33,203 nucleotides of DNA from Planctomycetaceae bacterium (GTDB lineage: Bacteria; Planctomycetota; Planctomycetia; Planctomycetales; Planctomycetaceae): assembly GCA_020426485.1 (NCBI GenBank), contig JAGQPY010000011.1, positions 1 to 33,203 on the forward strand. The letters run 5' to 3'. A model generated the notes under the pieces. It did no database searches. It had not been told where the DNA came from and worked only from the letters and a program-made list of their open reading frames with translations. The translations under genes and the position numbers were made by a program. Positions within the stretch are counted from its first letter, which is position 1, and each line of letters begins with the position of its first letter. Positions 8,344 to 18,059 of this stretch are shown here, one piece after another.

Positions 8344-10146
8344 ATGCGTTCGGTAGTTTGTCAATACGAGAAATGGGCCATCCGATGGCTGCTTACAGCC
8401 CTGTGCATCCACATTGGGTGCTCGCCTTCACAACCTTCGCATGACCAGTCATCGCCGAGTCCAGCCCCGCAACTGACGGAACCGTCAGTGGTTGTTCCGG
8501 AATCCTCACAGGCAGCCGCAAGGCTTCCTTTTCCTCGGTCTCAATCGTTGTCTATCCGGCCGATTCAGCCAGGCGATGTCTTCGAAGACGTCGCTTTTTC
8601 GACCGGGCTGCAGTTTCATTACGAAGATGGCAGTCCGGCCGGATGCTACGAACTGCTGGAATCTGTCGGCGGAGGTGTGCTGATTCTGGATGCCGATCAA
8701 GATGGCTCACCAGACGTCTTTTTCCCCGGGGGAGGCCGCCTTCAACCAGGGATGCCGCCAAAGGTCTTCGGGCGTTCCGGGGCCTTGTTTCGGCAAACGG
8801 AGTCACTTGTTTTTAAAGATGTCACCGACAAAGCCGGCGTGCTCGACGACACTCTTTATACCCATGGCGGGACTGTAACGGACTTTGACTCGGATGGTTT
8901 CGATGATCTGCTGGTGGCGGGGTACGGCGGTCTTCGCTGCTGGAGAAATCAGGGCGACGGTACATTCGAGGAGGTGGCACAGCAGCTTGGCCTGATTTCA
9001 CCGTTGTGGAACGTAAGTCTTGCCGCTGGTGATTTTACACAGGACGGGCTGGTGGATATCTATTGTCTGACTTATGCGGACTGGAGTCCGGATGCAGATC
9101 GCACATGTCTGAATGACCGGCAGTCGCGAGATATCTGCGGGCCGACGCTGTTTAATGGTGTCAGCGATCGAGTCTTCATGAATACCGGAGCAGGATTTGA
9201 TGGATCAAGACACCCTGATTGGCTGGTAAAAGACAATCGAGGTCTGGGGGTTGTCGTGACAGACATTGATGGGAACGGAATGATTGATATCGCCGTTGTC
9301 AATGATGTTCAGGAAAACCAGCTCTACATGTTCGAAGAAGCCGGGACTGAAGACGCTGCACTGTTGGCTGGGATGGCCTATTCCAGCACAGGAGAGCGGG
9401 AAGGTTCCATGGGGATTGATGTCAGTGACTTCAATAACGATGGATTTCCGGACATCTGGTACACCAACTACGCTCAGCAGGACAATTCATTGTTGAAGCA
9501 GACTTCACCGAGTCGATTTCTTCACATCTCCGATGTGACCGGAATGGCTGGTGTGTCTCGGCCGTGGGTTGGGTTCGGGACTGGATTCGTCGATGTGAAT
9601 ATGGATGGATTTGACGATCTGATTGTTCTTAACGGGCATGTTGCTTACGAACGTCGCGATAGTCCCTACTTTCAGCCGCCCCAGCTGTTCCGGAATATCA
9701 ATGGCGAACGGTTTGAGGAGATCAGCGGCGAGGGGGGGCCATATTTTGAATGTGATCGATCCGCCCGCGGACTGGCAAAAGTTGATTTGGACAGCGACGG
9801 GGCCATGGATATCATCACTGTTCACCAGAATGATCCGGTCGCAGTACTGAAGAATCGGCTTTCACCGCTGCCATGGATTCGCATTCAGTTGATTGGAAAG
9901 AGTCACGAACGCAGGGCCGTCGGGGCTGTCGTAACGGTGTCTCAGGCAAATCGGCGAATAAGTCGTTGGGTCGTCAGCGGAGGCAGTTACCTGTCTCAGA
10001 GTGATCAACGATTGCTGTTTCACCTTTCGGAATCAGGTACGGAAACGCCTGAAGTTGAAGTCCGTTGGCCGGGAGGCAAGGTGGAGTCCTTTGGAAAGAA
10101 ATCGCTGTATGCTTTGCACCGACTGGTAGAGGGACGAGGAAACTGA
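8344..10146 (+). CDS. FG-GAP/ASPIC-UnbV (CRTAC1-like) exported protein
   Basis: This is a 600-residue protein. The frame is open from 8134, but a terminator at 8169-8197 lies inside that extension. The ATG at 8344 has AGGA a few nt upstream and begins a basic-hydrophobic segment (W-L-L-T-A-L-C-I-H-I-G-C) resembling a lipoprotein signal, with a non-standard His at -3 of the putative lipobox. A Ser/Pro/Gln-rich linker follows. Seven FG-GAP-type loops then occur, including D-A-D-Q-D-G-S-P-D, D-F-D-S-D-G-F-D-D, D-F-N-N-D-G-F-P-D and D-L-D-S-D-G-A-M-D. The last ~95 residues are ASPIC/UnbV-like (R-A-V-G-A-V-V-T-V...S-G-G-S-Y-L-S-Q-S-D...E-V-R-W-P-G-G). Unlike its two upstream relatives it has no TPR region, but the TPR gene at 10154 starts 7 bp after its stop. 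It is probably a periplasmic or surface protein of unknown ligand. Confidence 0.85.
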   Translation: MRSVVCQYEKWAIRWLLTALCIHIGCSPSQPSHDQSSPSPAPQLTEPSVVVPESSQAAARLPFPRSQSLSIRPIQPGDVFEDVAFSTGLQFHYEDGSPAGCYELLESVGGGVLILDADQDGSPDVFFPGGGRLQPGMPPKVFGRSGALFRQTESLVFKDVTDKAGVLDDTLYTHGGTVTDFDSDGFDDLLVAGYGGLRCWRNQGDGTFEEVAQQLGLISPLWNVSLAAGDFTQDGLVDIYCLTYADWSPDADRTCLNDRQSRDICGPTLFNGVSDRVFMNTGAGFDGSRHPDWLVKDNRGLGVVVTDIDGNGMIDIAVVNDVQENQLYMFEEAGTEDAALLAGMAYSSTGEREGSMGIDVSDFNNDGFPDIWYTNYAQQDNSLLKQTSPSRFLHISDVTGMAGVSRPWVGFGTGFVDVNMDGFDDLIVLNGHVAYERRDSPYFQPPQLFRNINGERFEEISGEGGPYFECDRSARGLAKVDLDSDGAMDIITVHQNDPVAVLKNRLSPLPWIRIQLIGKSHERRAVGAVVTVSQANRRISRWVVSGGSYLSQSDQRLLFHLSESGTETPEVEVRWPGGKVESFGKKSLYALHRLVEGRGN

Positions 10147-10153
10147 TTTCGGC

Positions 10154-11359
10154 ATGACAGTAACATCGGCGAGAATCGCCAGACAAAAGCTCATGGCGGC
10201 TGCGGCCGCAACGCTTGTCACATTCGGCATCGTACTCTACTGGTTGAACACCTCGCCCGCAGTGTGCCTGAGCCGCGCACGTCAGGAGATTGCCAGTATC
10301 TTTGAGACGGCGTCATTCTCTGCCAGAAAGAAGCATGCGGAGGAATGTCTGCGTCTGGCTGGTTCCATCACTTCCATAGATGGACAGATTGGAGCAACGG
10401 CAGCGTTATTTGCCGCGTGCGTGGCTCCTGTTGCGGAACCTCAGAGTACAGGACCGGCTCTGCCCGATCCTGCGATCGTCGAGACGCTGCCGACGGAGGA
10501 TCTTTTACTGGCGGCTCGCCTTCTTTTCAGTACTCAGCGATTCCGGTCGGCGGATCAGCTCATCGGCCTGCTGCTTTCTCGGCATGACGAAGAGCGAGAG
10601 GCTGTTCTTCGACTTGCGGCCACCATTCGATTCGACATCGGTCGAGACGATGATGTTCTGAGGCACTGTGATGAACTGCTCTCTCTTGTCCCGGGCGATT
10701 CGCAGACCTATGTCGTTAAAGCAATGGTCTACCGTAATCGAGGAGAATGGGAGCACTTCGTCGATTCGATGGAAGCCGCCGGCATTCGCACGTTGTCACC
10801 GGAACTGACACTGCAGCTTGCTGAAGGGTATGTACAACTCGGCCGAACAGCCGATGCTCGTCGTCTGTTTGACATGATTCAGGCCGCTCGGCCGGAACTT
10901 GTCGAACAGGCACCGGTGATTTATGCCCGGCTGCTCACACAGGAAGGCAGAAACTCTGACGCTGAAAAAGTCCTGAACCGCTACCTGCTTGCTGCACCAG
11001 AGGATTCGGAAGCACTGATTCTGCTGGGGAAACTGAAACTTGCGACCGGGCAACCCGAGGAAGCCGTTCAGGTTCTGACGCGCGCTGTCACCAGTTCTCC
11101 CAGTGAAGAGTTAGCTCACTATCAGTTGGGACTGGCGCTGATGCAGACCGGCAAGGATGAATCTGCCCGAGAGCACATGGCCGAACATCGTCGAATTCTG
11201 GATGCCAAAGTGCAGATTCATGAATTGGAACGTCTTGCTGCCAACCAGCCACAGAACGTCAGCGTGCGCCGACTTCTGTCCCAGTCGTATGCTGAGCTTG
11301 GCAATTTTGAACTCGCTGAATTCTGGATTCGAGCGGCAGATGCCGCGTCGCGCCAATAG
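10154..11359 (+). CDS. Membrane-anchored TPR protein
   Basis: This is a 401-residue protein with one N-terminal hydrophobic segment (about 13-30) preceded by Arg and Lys, consistent with an inner-membrane anchor. Residues about 100-395 are tandem TPR-like helix pairs, for example around 205-235 (L-A-E-G-Y-V-Q-L-G-R-T-A-D-A-R-R-L-F) and 265-345 (A-P-E-D-S-E-A-L-I-L-L-G-K-L...L-G-L-A-L-M-Q-T-G-K). TPR arrays bind partner proteins and no catalytic motif is seen. Its start lies 7 bp after the FG-GAP protein stop, so the pair is very probably co-transcribed. The C-terminal repeats resemble residues about 280-365 of the fused protein at 2829. It most likely works with the 8344 product. It converges with mtnA across a 167-bp gap that holds only a weak 6-bp inverted repeat (11420-11438). 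Confidence 0.85.
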   Translation: MTVTSARIARQKLMAAAAATLVTFGIVLYWLNTSPAVCLSRARQEIASIFETASFSARKKHAEECLRLAGSITSIDGQIGATAALFAACVAPVAEPQSTGPALPDPAIVETLPTEDLLLAARLLFSTQRFRSADQLIGLLLSRHDEEREAVLRLAATIRFDIGRDDDVLRHCDELLSLVPGDSQTYVVKAMVYRNRGEWEHFVDSMEAAGIRTLSPELTLQLAEGYVQLGRTADARRLFDMIQAARPELVEQAPVIYARLLTQEGRNSDAEKVLNRYLLAAPEDSEALILLGKLKLATGQPEEAVQVLTRAVTSSPSEELAHYQLGLALMQTGKDESAREHMAEHRRILDAKVQIHELERLAANQPQNVSVRRLLSQSYAELGNFELAEFWIRAADAASRQ

Positions 11360-11526
11360 TTCCAGCGTTCCGATTGGGGGACACTTTGGATTCGGACAAC
11401 GCCCCGGCACCCTGAGTTCTTCCGCCGGACCTGCGGAAACGCTTCAGCAAAATCACTGGTTGCGGCCTTCGCATTCTCCTGACATACGCTCTTCCTGCGA
11501 TTGCAGAAGTTCGTTGAGGCCTGTTG

Positions 11527-12576
11527 TCACGACGTGAGGTGTTGCCTGACGGAGTTCGTGTTCGGGTGTTCGATGATTCCGCGTTCGGTGATGATGGCGG
11601 TGATGAGTTCATGGGGGGTTACATCGAACGCCGGGTTGTAGATGTTGACTCCGTCGGGGACTGTTTTGCGGCCCATACCTTCTGCCACCTCGGAACGGTC
11701 GCGTTGTTCGATGGGGATTTGTTCACCGCTGGCGAGTAACAGGTCGAAGGTGCTGGACGGAGCGGCAACATAAAATGGAATCTGGTGAGCCTTCGCGAGA
11801 ACTGCGACACCATAGGTACCGATTTTGTTGGCCGCATCTCCGTTGGCCGCAATTCGATCTGCTCCCGTCACAACTGCCTGAATGCGTCCTTCTTTCATCA
11901 CCTGAGCAGCCATGTTGTCGCAGATGACCGTGACCGGTATGCCTCGCTGCTGAAGCTCCCACGCGGTCAGCCTTGCTCCCTGCAGCAGTGGTCGAGTTTC
12001 ATCGGCGTAAACATGCAGCTGTTTTCCGGCGGAAGCGGCTGCGAACATCAGTGACAATGCCGTTCCGTCGCCTGCCGTGGCGAGACCTCCGGCGTTGCAG
12101 TGAGTCAGCACGCCAGCGCCGTCGGGCAGCAGAGAATGACCATGTCTGCCGATCGCCAGACACATGCGACGATCTTCCTCATCGATTTCCCGGGCTTCCG
12201 CCAGCAGCAGATCATGCATTTCATCCGACGGCAGCGCTGCGTTTTCCGTGGCGACACGTCGCATTCGATCCAGCGCCCAGAAGAGGTTGACGGCTGTGGG
12301 ACGACTGGACGCAAGATCGTCGACAACTTGCTGAAGTTTTTGGTCGAAGTCGATTCGATTGAAGTGTCTTGCTGACTGCAGTCCGATCACGACGCCGTAA
12401 GCAGCGGACACGCCGATCGCCGGCGCGCCACGGACTCGAAGAACCTTAATCGCTTCCCAAACCTGTTCGACAGTTTCGCAGCGGACTTCGCGGAATTCCG
12501 TCGGCAGCAGCGTCTGATCAATCAGCCACAGAAATCCGGAAGCATCACCTTCCCAGTGCAGTGTTTGGTACTTCAT
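11527..12576 (-). CDS. mtnA: S-methyl-5-thioribose-1-phosphate isomerase
   Basis: This is a 349-residue aldose-ketose isomerase of the methionine salvage pathway, cytoplasmic, which converts methylthioribose-1-phosphate to methylthioribulose-1-phosphate. It belongs to the eIF2B-related MtnA family. Diagnostic stretches are V-R-G-A-P-A-I-G (48-55), T-H-C-N-A-G-G-L-A-T (158-167), Y-A-D-E-T-R-P-L-L-Q-G (190-200) and T-G-A-D-R-I-A-A-N-G-D (237-247). The family catalytic Cys and Asp fall at 160 and 240, the same numbers as in the Bacillus enzyme, which supports the start at the second ATG (12576). A start ten codons earlier (12606) would overlap the upstream gene. The start lies 4 nt after that gene's stop, with GGAA as ribosome-binding site. 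Length is normal for the family. No other methionine-salvage gene is in the window. Confidence 0.96.
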   Translation of the reverse strand: MKYQTLHWEGDASGFLWLIDQTLLPTEFREVRCETVEQVWEAIKVLRVRGAPAIGVSAAYGVVIGLQSARHFNRIDFDQKLQQVVDDLASSRPTAVNLFWALDRMRRVATENAALPSDEMHDLLLAEAREIDEEDRRMCLAIGRHGHSLLPDGAGVLTHCNAGGLATAGDGTALSLMFAAASAGKQLHVYADETRPLLQGARLTAWELQQRGIPVTVICDNMAAQVMKEGRIQAVVTGADRIAANGDAANKIGTYGVAVLAKAHQIPFYVAAPSSTFDLLLASGEQIPIEQRDRSEVAEGMGRKTVPDGVNIYNPAFDVTPHELITAIITERGIIEHPNTNSVRQHLTS

Positions 12577-12580
12577 CTGA

Positions 12581-13612
12581 TTATTCCAATTCGGGTGTGT
12601 ACCCAATCACATCAATCGTCGTCTGCAGCGGCACGCTCAGCCCGTCATATCCGGGCTCAACGCCCATCGGGAGTTCCTGCAGCAACGTCTGATAGTCCAG
12701 TTCGTGAGACATATGTGTCAGAATCGTCCGTCGTGGCGCTAACCGTTCGGCCCACTTCACGGCCAGATCGACGTGCATATGAGTTGGGTGCGGTTCGTAT
12801 CGCAGGGCATCCAGAATCAGTGTGTCGAGCCCCTCCAGGAGGGGACGACTTTCGGCAGGGATGGAAGATACATCTGTGCAGAACGCAACATCACCGATGC
12901 GAAAGCCCAGAACGGGCAGCTTTCCATGCATCAGCCGAATGGGCAGGACGTTAAGTCCCAGAACGTCCTGTGACACTCCGGGAGCGATTCGCTGAAACTC
13001 CAGCCGGGGAATCGCAAATCGATGAGAAAGCTCCAGGCCATCGTCAAACGCATACTGAAATGTCTGTCGCAAAGATGATTCGACGACTTCTTCACAGAAA
13101 AGAGGCAGGCGGACCGGATGAGCCTTTAAGAAGGCCTCTTCATCGAAGACGTCACCGGATTGTTCGGCGAGCGTTCGAGCTGTCTGGATGGCCCGTTCTT
13201 CCAGCTGGAAGCTGCAGATCCTCAGGTCATCCAGCCCCATGATGTGGTCGGCGTGAGCATGTGTGAACAAAGCCGCTCGAATAAGCGTCGCGTGATTCCA
13301 CAGCAACTGCAGTCGCAGTTCGGGACCCGTATCAATGACGAATTCGCCCAAAGGCGCTTTGACCAGAACGCCGCTTCGAGTGCGTTTGTTACGAGGATTG
13401 GTTGAGGTGCAGACCGGACAGCCACAACCCACCACCGGAACACCCACACTGGTTCCGGTACCCATCAGGATCAGTTCAGATGCGTGGACGGAGTCCTGTT
13501 CTTCGGCAGCGGTCAAAACGAAACTCAGTTTTTCAGCGAGCGACGTGTCACCATATTCAGAGCAGGGTGACTGAGAATCCAATTCAACAATATACACGCA
13601 CGGCCCGCCCAT
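12581..13612 (-). CDS. MBL-fold metal-dependent hydrolase, PhnP-like
   Basis: This is a metallo-beta-lactamase-fold hydrolase with the PhnP-type layout. The conserved core begins M-G-T-G-T-S-V-G-V-P, followed by the Cys cluster G-C-G-C-P-V-C typical of this branch. The metal-binding T-H-A-H-A-D-H-I-M-G-L-D-D motif comes later, then C-T-D-V near the middle and T-H-M-S-H-E-L near the C-terminus. PhnP cleaves ribosyl cyclic phosphates, but many relatives are uncharacterised and there are no phn genes here, so the substrate is open. The start is uncertain. The frame opens at a TTG (13663); an ATG occurs at 13612 (343 residues, used here) and another at 13465 immediately before the conserved core (294 residues). 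None has a clear ribosome-binding site. The stop is 4 nt before mtnA, so the two are probably co-transcribed. Confidence 0.85.
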   Translation of the reverse strand: MGGPCVYIVELDSQSPCSEYGDTSLAEKLSFVLTAAEEQDSVHASELILMGTGTSVGVPVVGCGCPVCTSTNPRNKRTRSGVLVKAPLGEFVIDTGPELRLQLLWNHATLIRAALFTHAHADHIMGLDDLRICSFQLEERAIQTARTLAEQSGDVFDEEAFLKAHPVRLPLFCEEVVESSLRQTFQYAFDDGLELSHRFAIPRLEFQRIAPGVSQDVLGLNVLPIRLMHGKLPVLGFRIGDVAFCTDVSSIPAESRPLLEGLDTLILDALRYEPHPTHMHVDLAVKWAERLAPRRTILTHMSHELDYQTLLQELPMGVEPGYDGLSVPLQTTIDVIGYTPELE

Positions 13613-13752
13613 GATTCCGGTGAAATCATCCAATGCGAGACCGTGAATCAGGAGTTTTGTCAAACACAGCGACCAACGCGAGCCTCTCGGCGGGTATCGT
13701 TAACCACGTCAATCCGTTCACCCACGCCACCGTTTCGCGGGCGGTGCCCTTG

Positions 13753-15198
13753 TCAGGCAAGGATGTCGGTGGCGACTCGGCCGGCAATATCGGTCAAACG
13801 AAAATCCCGACCGGCATAGCGATAGGTCAGCTGCTCATGATTGATACCCATCAGGTGCAGCATGGTTGCATGAAGGTCGTTCACGTGCATTTTATCGACC
13901 TCCGCATAATAACCATAGTCATCGGTCGCTCCATACGCGTATCCACCTTTGACACCGCCACCCGCCATCCACATCGTAAAGCCGTGCGGATTGTGGTCTC
14001 GCCCATTGCTGCCCTGAGCCGTCGGTGTGCGGCCGAATTCGCCACCCCACAGCACCAGTGTGTCTTCCAGCAGACCACGCGACTTCAAATCTGTCAGGAA
14101 GCCGGCGATTGGCTTGTCGACCTCCGCAGCGTTCTTCGTATGCCCGTGGTACAGGTTGGAATGCTGATCCCACTGAACTTCGCTGTCGCTGTGAGTCACC
14201 TGCACAAACCGGACGCCACGTTCCAGGAATCGTCGAGCCATCAGACACTGGCGTCCGAAGTCTTCTGTCACGGCGTCATCCATTCCGTACAGTTTTTTGG
14301 TGGCTTCCGTTTCCAGACTCAGATCCTGAACTTCCGGCATCGAAGCCTGCATTCGGAATGCCAGTTCAAAGGACTGCAGCCGACCTTCCAGAGCAGCATT
14401 TTGCCCGGCCAGTTGCAGATGGTCGCGATTCAGGTCCGCGATCAGATCCAGCTGGCGGCGCTGAATTGTGGTGGAGATGCGGTTGTTGCGAATGTTTTTA
14501 ACCTGCACCTGAGCAGAAGACTGGCTGGCGTTGCCAATCGGTGTTCCCTGACAGTAGGCCGGAAGAAATGCGGCTCCCCAGTTGTTGACTCCACCGTGAG
14601 CAAGCGTGGGGCAGATCGTGACAAAGGCGGGCAGATTCTGATTCTCCGTCCCCAAGCCGTACACCACCCACGATCCCATGCTGGGGCGGACAAACTGATC
14701 GCTGCCGGTGTGCAGTTTCAAAAGTGCGCCGCCGTGGGCCGGGTTGGTTCCGTGAACAGATCGCAGGATACAAAGGTCGTCGATGTGGCGTGCAACGTGA
14801 GGAAACAGCTCGCTGACCGGTAGTCCGCTCTGACCGTAGCGGTGAAATTTCCAAGGCGATCTTAACAGATTTCCCTGAGTCCCGAAGGTCACGCGAGGCA
14901 GGTCGAATGGCAGTGGCTTGCCGTGGTCTCGATCCAGTTGCGGCTTGGGGTCGAACGTGTCGACGTGAGACGGTCCGCCTTTCATGAACAGGAAGACAAT
15001 TCTTTTCGCTCTCGCGGGCAGGTGAGGCGTCGCCGGAGCCAAGGGGTTCTTCGACCGAAGATCGCTGTCGATCGGGGCGTTGTTTGCGGCCTGCAGACCT
15101 TCGGTTCCCAGCATCGCCGCCAGCGCGACATGACCGAATCCTGCTGCGGTTGATTTCAGCAGCTGCCGTCGAGTACCAACAGAAGTGTGTTCGATCAT
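13753..15198 (-). CDS. DUF1501 family protein, Tat-exported
   Basis: This is a 481-residue DUF1501 protein, a family with a sulfatase/alkaline-phosphatase-like fold that is abundant in planctomycetes and of unproven activity. The start at 15198 is supported by GTGAGG upstream, inside the last codons of the preceding gene. It also places a twin-arginine signal at the front (T-R10/R11 order T-R-R-Q-L-L-K) followed by a hydrophobic stretch to about residue 30, predicting Tat export of a folded protein. Family elements are visible: [37 protein letters not shown] and [10 protein letters not shown]. It starts 2 nt after the stop of the DUF1549/DUF1553 gene, the usual planctomycete pairing, so translational coupling is likely. 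The pairing is thought to serve polymer breakdown, but the substrate is unknown. Confidence 0.93.
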   Translation of the reverse strand: MIEHTSVGTRRQLLKSTAAGFGHVALAAMLGTEGLQAANNAPIDSDLRSKNPLAPATPHLPARAKRIVFLFMKGGPSHVDTFDPKPQLDRDHGKPLPFDLPRVTFGTQGNLLRSPWKFHRYGQSGLPVSELFPHVARHIDDLCILRSVHGTNPAHGGALLKLHTGSDQFVRPSMGSWVVYGLGTENQNLPAFVTICPTLAHGGVNNWGAAFLPAYCQGTPIGNASQSSAQVQVKNIRNNRISTTIQRRQLDLIADLNRDHLQLAGQNAALEGRLQSFELAFRMQASMPEVQDLSLETEATKKLYGMDDAVTEDFGRQCLMARRFLERGVRFVQVTHSDSEVQWDQHSNLYHGHTKNAAEVDKPIAGFLTDLKSRGLLEDTLVLWGGEFGRTPTAQGSNGRDHNPHGFTMWMAGGGVKGGYAYGATDDYGYYAEVDKMHVNDLHATMLHLMGINHEQLTYRYAGRDFRLTDIAGRVATDILA

Positions 15199-15200
15199 GT

Positions 15201-18059
15201 TTACCTCACGTAGATGAACTCGTTTGCGGCGTACAGACTCTGGCACAACAACGTCCATGCGGCATGCTGGTCGGTCGTCGGGACGCCCGCAGCGGTGAAT
15301 CGTTCTGCCATGGTTTCCTGCAGGAAGTTCAGGCAGCGGCTGATTTCCGCCTCTAAAGCCGCCCGACCGTACATCTTGCGGTACAGCAGGCGAATTCGAG
15401 CGTCGTCAGTACTCGCCGATGCTAGTACATTGCTGGCAAGTTCGTCCGCAGAATCCATCACGAGGTCCGCATTCATCATCAGCAGAGCCTGCGGGGCAAT
15501 GGTGGTGGTGTTGCGGTGACCAAGCGGCATTGTCGGGTCAGGAAAATCGAACTGTTCAAACAGGGTGTACAAGTTGTTACGAATCACGGGCAGATAGACG
15601 GCTCGCCGCAGACTGTCGTACTTTGTGTGGTCGACCGACGTATGGTTGAACACGAACTGCCGATTTCTGAGCGGGACCGTCTTGCCACCGATGGATAGAT
15701 CCAACCGACCGGCAACCGCCAGCAGAGAATCTCGCAACTGCTCCGCATCCAGTCGCTGCAGGCGAAACTTCCACAACAGCAGGTTTTCGGGATCGGTTGC
15801 CGAGTAGTCGTGTTCGAAAGCATTCGTGCTGGCCATTTGCCAGGTGCTGGAACTCAGGATCAATCGATGGAGTTCTTTCACCGACCAACCGGATTCCATG
15901 AATCGCCATGCCAGCCAGTCCAGAAGTTCCGGGTGTGTCGGACGATCACCAAGTGTGCCGAAATTTTCCGTCGAATTCACCAGCGGCCGCCCGAAATGCC
16001 ATCCCCAGATACGGTTCACAAACACGCGCGCTGTCAGCGGATGAGTTGTGCTGGACAACCATTCCGCAAACTCCAGTCGTCCGCTCTCCTTTGACGGCAG
16101 CACCGGTCGCACGACCGATGTTCGCATCACGGCGGGAAACTCGCGAGCAACCGCCTTTCCCAGATTCAGATGACTGCCTCGAATATGAATGGGCAGCGTT
16201 GCCAGCGTCTCCTGTTCGGAAACACCCATGGCCGCTGACTCGTCCGGTGCGTTGCTCTCGGCGACGCGAGCAATCTCTTCCAGACGGTTGTATTCGGCGA
16301 GTGTTTCGGCATCAAAGGCAAATTCCGCTTTCGGTGGAACGGCCAGAAACCCGGACAGATCGTTCAGCTGTGTTCGGGCTTCTTCCAGCACCGGATCGTT
16401 CAGTGATTTGGCCGAAGAATCCTTTTTCTTCAGCTCTGCAAACGCCGTTTCTGCATCTGCAAAAAGCTGTCGATAGTGATTCCCAATTGCTTCGACGTTG
16501 TTGTCCGCGACCAGTCGATGCCAGACCGCAAAGAAGGGGTCATCGCGATGAAATTCCAGGTGTCGTCTGCAGTGATGCAGAATCCGCGGATGGAGTTTCA
16601 AGGGCTCCGCGATCTGCTCCACCTGCGACAACGGCATCTCGACATCAAACCGAGTGGCCGCCACAAGATAGTCGGCGGCTTTCGATCGAGCATCCTCGCG
16701 CAGCTTTGCCATCGCCGTATTTCGAAACGATGAGGCCGCGCTCTTCAATTTCGCCAGCTCTTCGTCGACCTTCTTTATTGCTGCAAGTTCTTCTTCCGTC
16801 GCAAAGGAATGTTCATACCAGTGTTTGATGACGCCCGTTCGAGTGTCCGAAAACGTGCGGGTGCTCTTGAAGATCGCCGCCAGCCCGTAGTAGTCGTCCT
16901 GCTTGATCGGATCGAACTTGTGATCATGGCAGCGAACGCATCCCAGCGTCATTCCCATGAACACTTTGCCCACGCAGTCCAGCTGTTCATCGATGGTATC
17001 CATGACCAGCTTTTCCATGTCCGGTTCAGCAAGCACCTTCGCACCCAGAGCCAGAAAACCGGTCGCCGTCTTTGTTTCGGCAGTGGCTCCGGGCAGCAGA
17101 TCGCCCGCCAGCTGCTCCACGACAAACTGATCAAAGGGTTTGTTGTTGTTGAAGGCGTCGATGACGTAATCTCGATAACGCCACGCGTTGCCATAGGCGA
17201 GGTTTTCATCAAGCCCGTTGGAATCCGCGTAGCGAGCGACATCCAGCCAGTGCCGTCCCCAGCGAACACCATACTGTGGTGATTCCAGCAGTCGGTCCAC
17301 GACTTTTTGCCATGCTCCGTCTTCCTGGTCGGCAACAAAAGCATCGATTTCTTCCGGAGTCGGCGGCAGTCCGATCAGGTCAAATGTGACTCGCCGAATC
17401 AACGTCTCTCGATCAGCCATCGCGGCAGGTTGCATCTCCGCCTGTTCAAGTCGCTGCAGGACAAACGCATCAATGGGATTTTTCACCCACGCAGAATTCT
17501 GGACTTCAGGTACGACAGAATTCTGCACGGGACGGAACGACCAGAACTGACGCCCTTCCTCAATACTCATTCCCATCGGCCTGGCTTCCGGAGCTGCATC
17601 CGACGGTTCCGCGCGAGGATCAGGTGCTCCGATCGCAACCCATTCTTCCAGAGCCCGAATTTCAGCTTCGGGCAGCTTGGACTGTGGCGGCATCTGAAGA
17701 TCACGATTGGTGTACCGAACAACTTCAATCAGCAGACTCTTATCGGGGGCACCGACGGAAATCGCTGCTCCGGAATCACCGCCTCGCAGCAGGCTCTGTC
17801 GCGATTCGACGGAGAGTCCACCGTTGATTTCATTCCCGGCATGGCACTCGTAACAGCGCTGAACCAGAATCGGGCGAATGTTCTTTTCGAAGAACTCAAC
17901 CTGCTGGTGTGAAGGCTGTGTCTCGTCCTGATCAGACAAAGTGGACGACCCTTTGCGATCGGAATTCACGAGGCGTTCATCGTCTGCCGAAAAAGCCACA
18001 GACGACGTCAGCAGCAGCGACATCAACACAAAGATTCGAGTGTGACAGATGTTGCCCAC
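15201..18059 (-). CDS. Planctomycete cytochrome C / DUF1549 / DUF1553 protein
   Basis: This is a large exported protein, 952 residues from the GTG at 18059. Domains in order are: a hydrophobic signal sequence (about 10-24, ending A-F-S-A); a planctomycete cytochrome-C-like domain with heme motif C69-Y-E-C72-H73 and the later M-P-P-Q-S-K; DUF1549 (about 185-390) including [12 protein letters not shown] and a second [11 protein letters not shown]; a helical linker; and DUF1553 (about 655-930) with [15 protein letters not shown] and S-S-S-T-W-Q-M-A-S. The start is uncertain. The frame is open to a GTG at 18263, while starts at 18080, 18059 and an ATG at 18023 all leave a usable signal peptide. 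It is predicted to be a periplasmic redox or polymer-processing protein, and it is coupled to the DUF1501 gene. Confidence 0.92.
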   Translation of the reverse strand: MGNICHTRIFVLMSLLLTSSVAFSADDERLVNSDRKGSSTLSDQDETQPSHQQVEFFEKNIRPILVQRCYECHAGNEINGGLSVESRQSLLRGGDSGAAISVGAPDKSLLIEVVRYTNRDLQMPPQSKLPEAEIRALEEWVAIGAPDPRAEPSDAAPEARPMGMSIEEGRQFWSFRPVQNSVVPEVQNSAWVKNPIDAFVLQRLEQAEMQPAAMADRETLIRRVTFDLIGLPPTPEEIDAFVADQEDGAWQKVVDRLLESPQYGVRWGRHWLDVARYADSNGLDENLAYGNAWRYRDYVIDAFNNNKPFDQFVVEQLAGDLLPGATAETKTATGFLALGAKVLAEPDMEKLVMDTIDEQLDCVGKVFMGMTLGCVRCHDHKFDPIKQDDYYGLAAIFKSTRTFSDTRTGVIKHWYEHSFATEEELAAIKKVDEELAKLKSAASSFRNTAMAKLREDARSKAADYLVAATRFDVEMPLSQVEQIAEPLKLHPRILHHCRRHLEFHRDDPFFAVWHRLVADNNVEAIGNHYRQLFADAETAFAELKKKDSSAKSLNDPVLEEARTQLNDLSGFLAVPPKAEFAFDAETLAEYNRLEEIARVAESNAPDESAAMGVSEQETLATLPIHIRGSHLNLGKAVAREFPAVMRTSVVRPVLPSKESGRLEFAEWLSSTTHPLTARVFVNRIWGWHFGRPLVNSTENFGTLGDRPTHPELLDWLAWRFMESGWSVKELHRLILSSSTWQMASTNAFEHDYSATDPENLLLWKFRLQRLDAEQLRDSLLAVAGRLDLSIGGKTVPLRNRQFVFNHTSVDHTKYDSLRRAVYLPVIRNNLYTLFEQFDFPDPTMPLGHRNTTTIAPQALLMMNADLVMDSADELASNVLASASTDDARIRLLYRKMYGRAALEAEISRCLNFLQETMAERFTAAGVPTTDQHAAWTLLCQSLYAANEFIYVR

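Noticed and set aside
11420-11438. 6-bp inverted repeat between the TPR gene and mtnA as a terminator
   Set aside because: Short stem and no T-run on either strand.
13633-14823. 396-codon + strand open frame antisense to the DUF1501 gene
   Set aside because: The - strand frame carries the DUF1501 motifs and Tat signal; the antisense frame has no recognisable domain.
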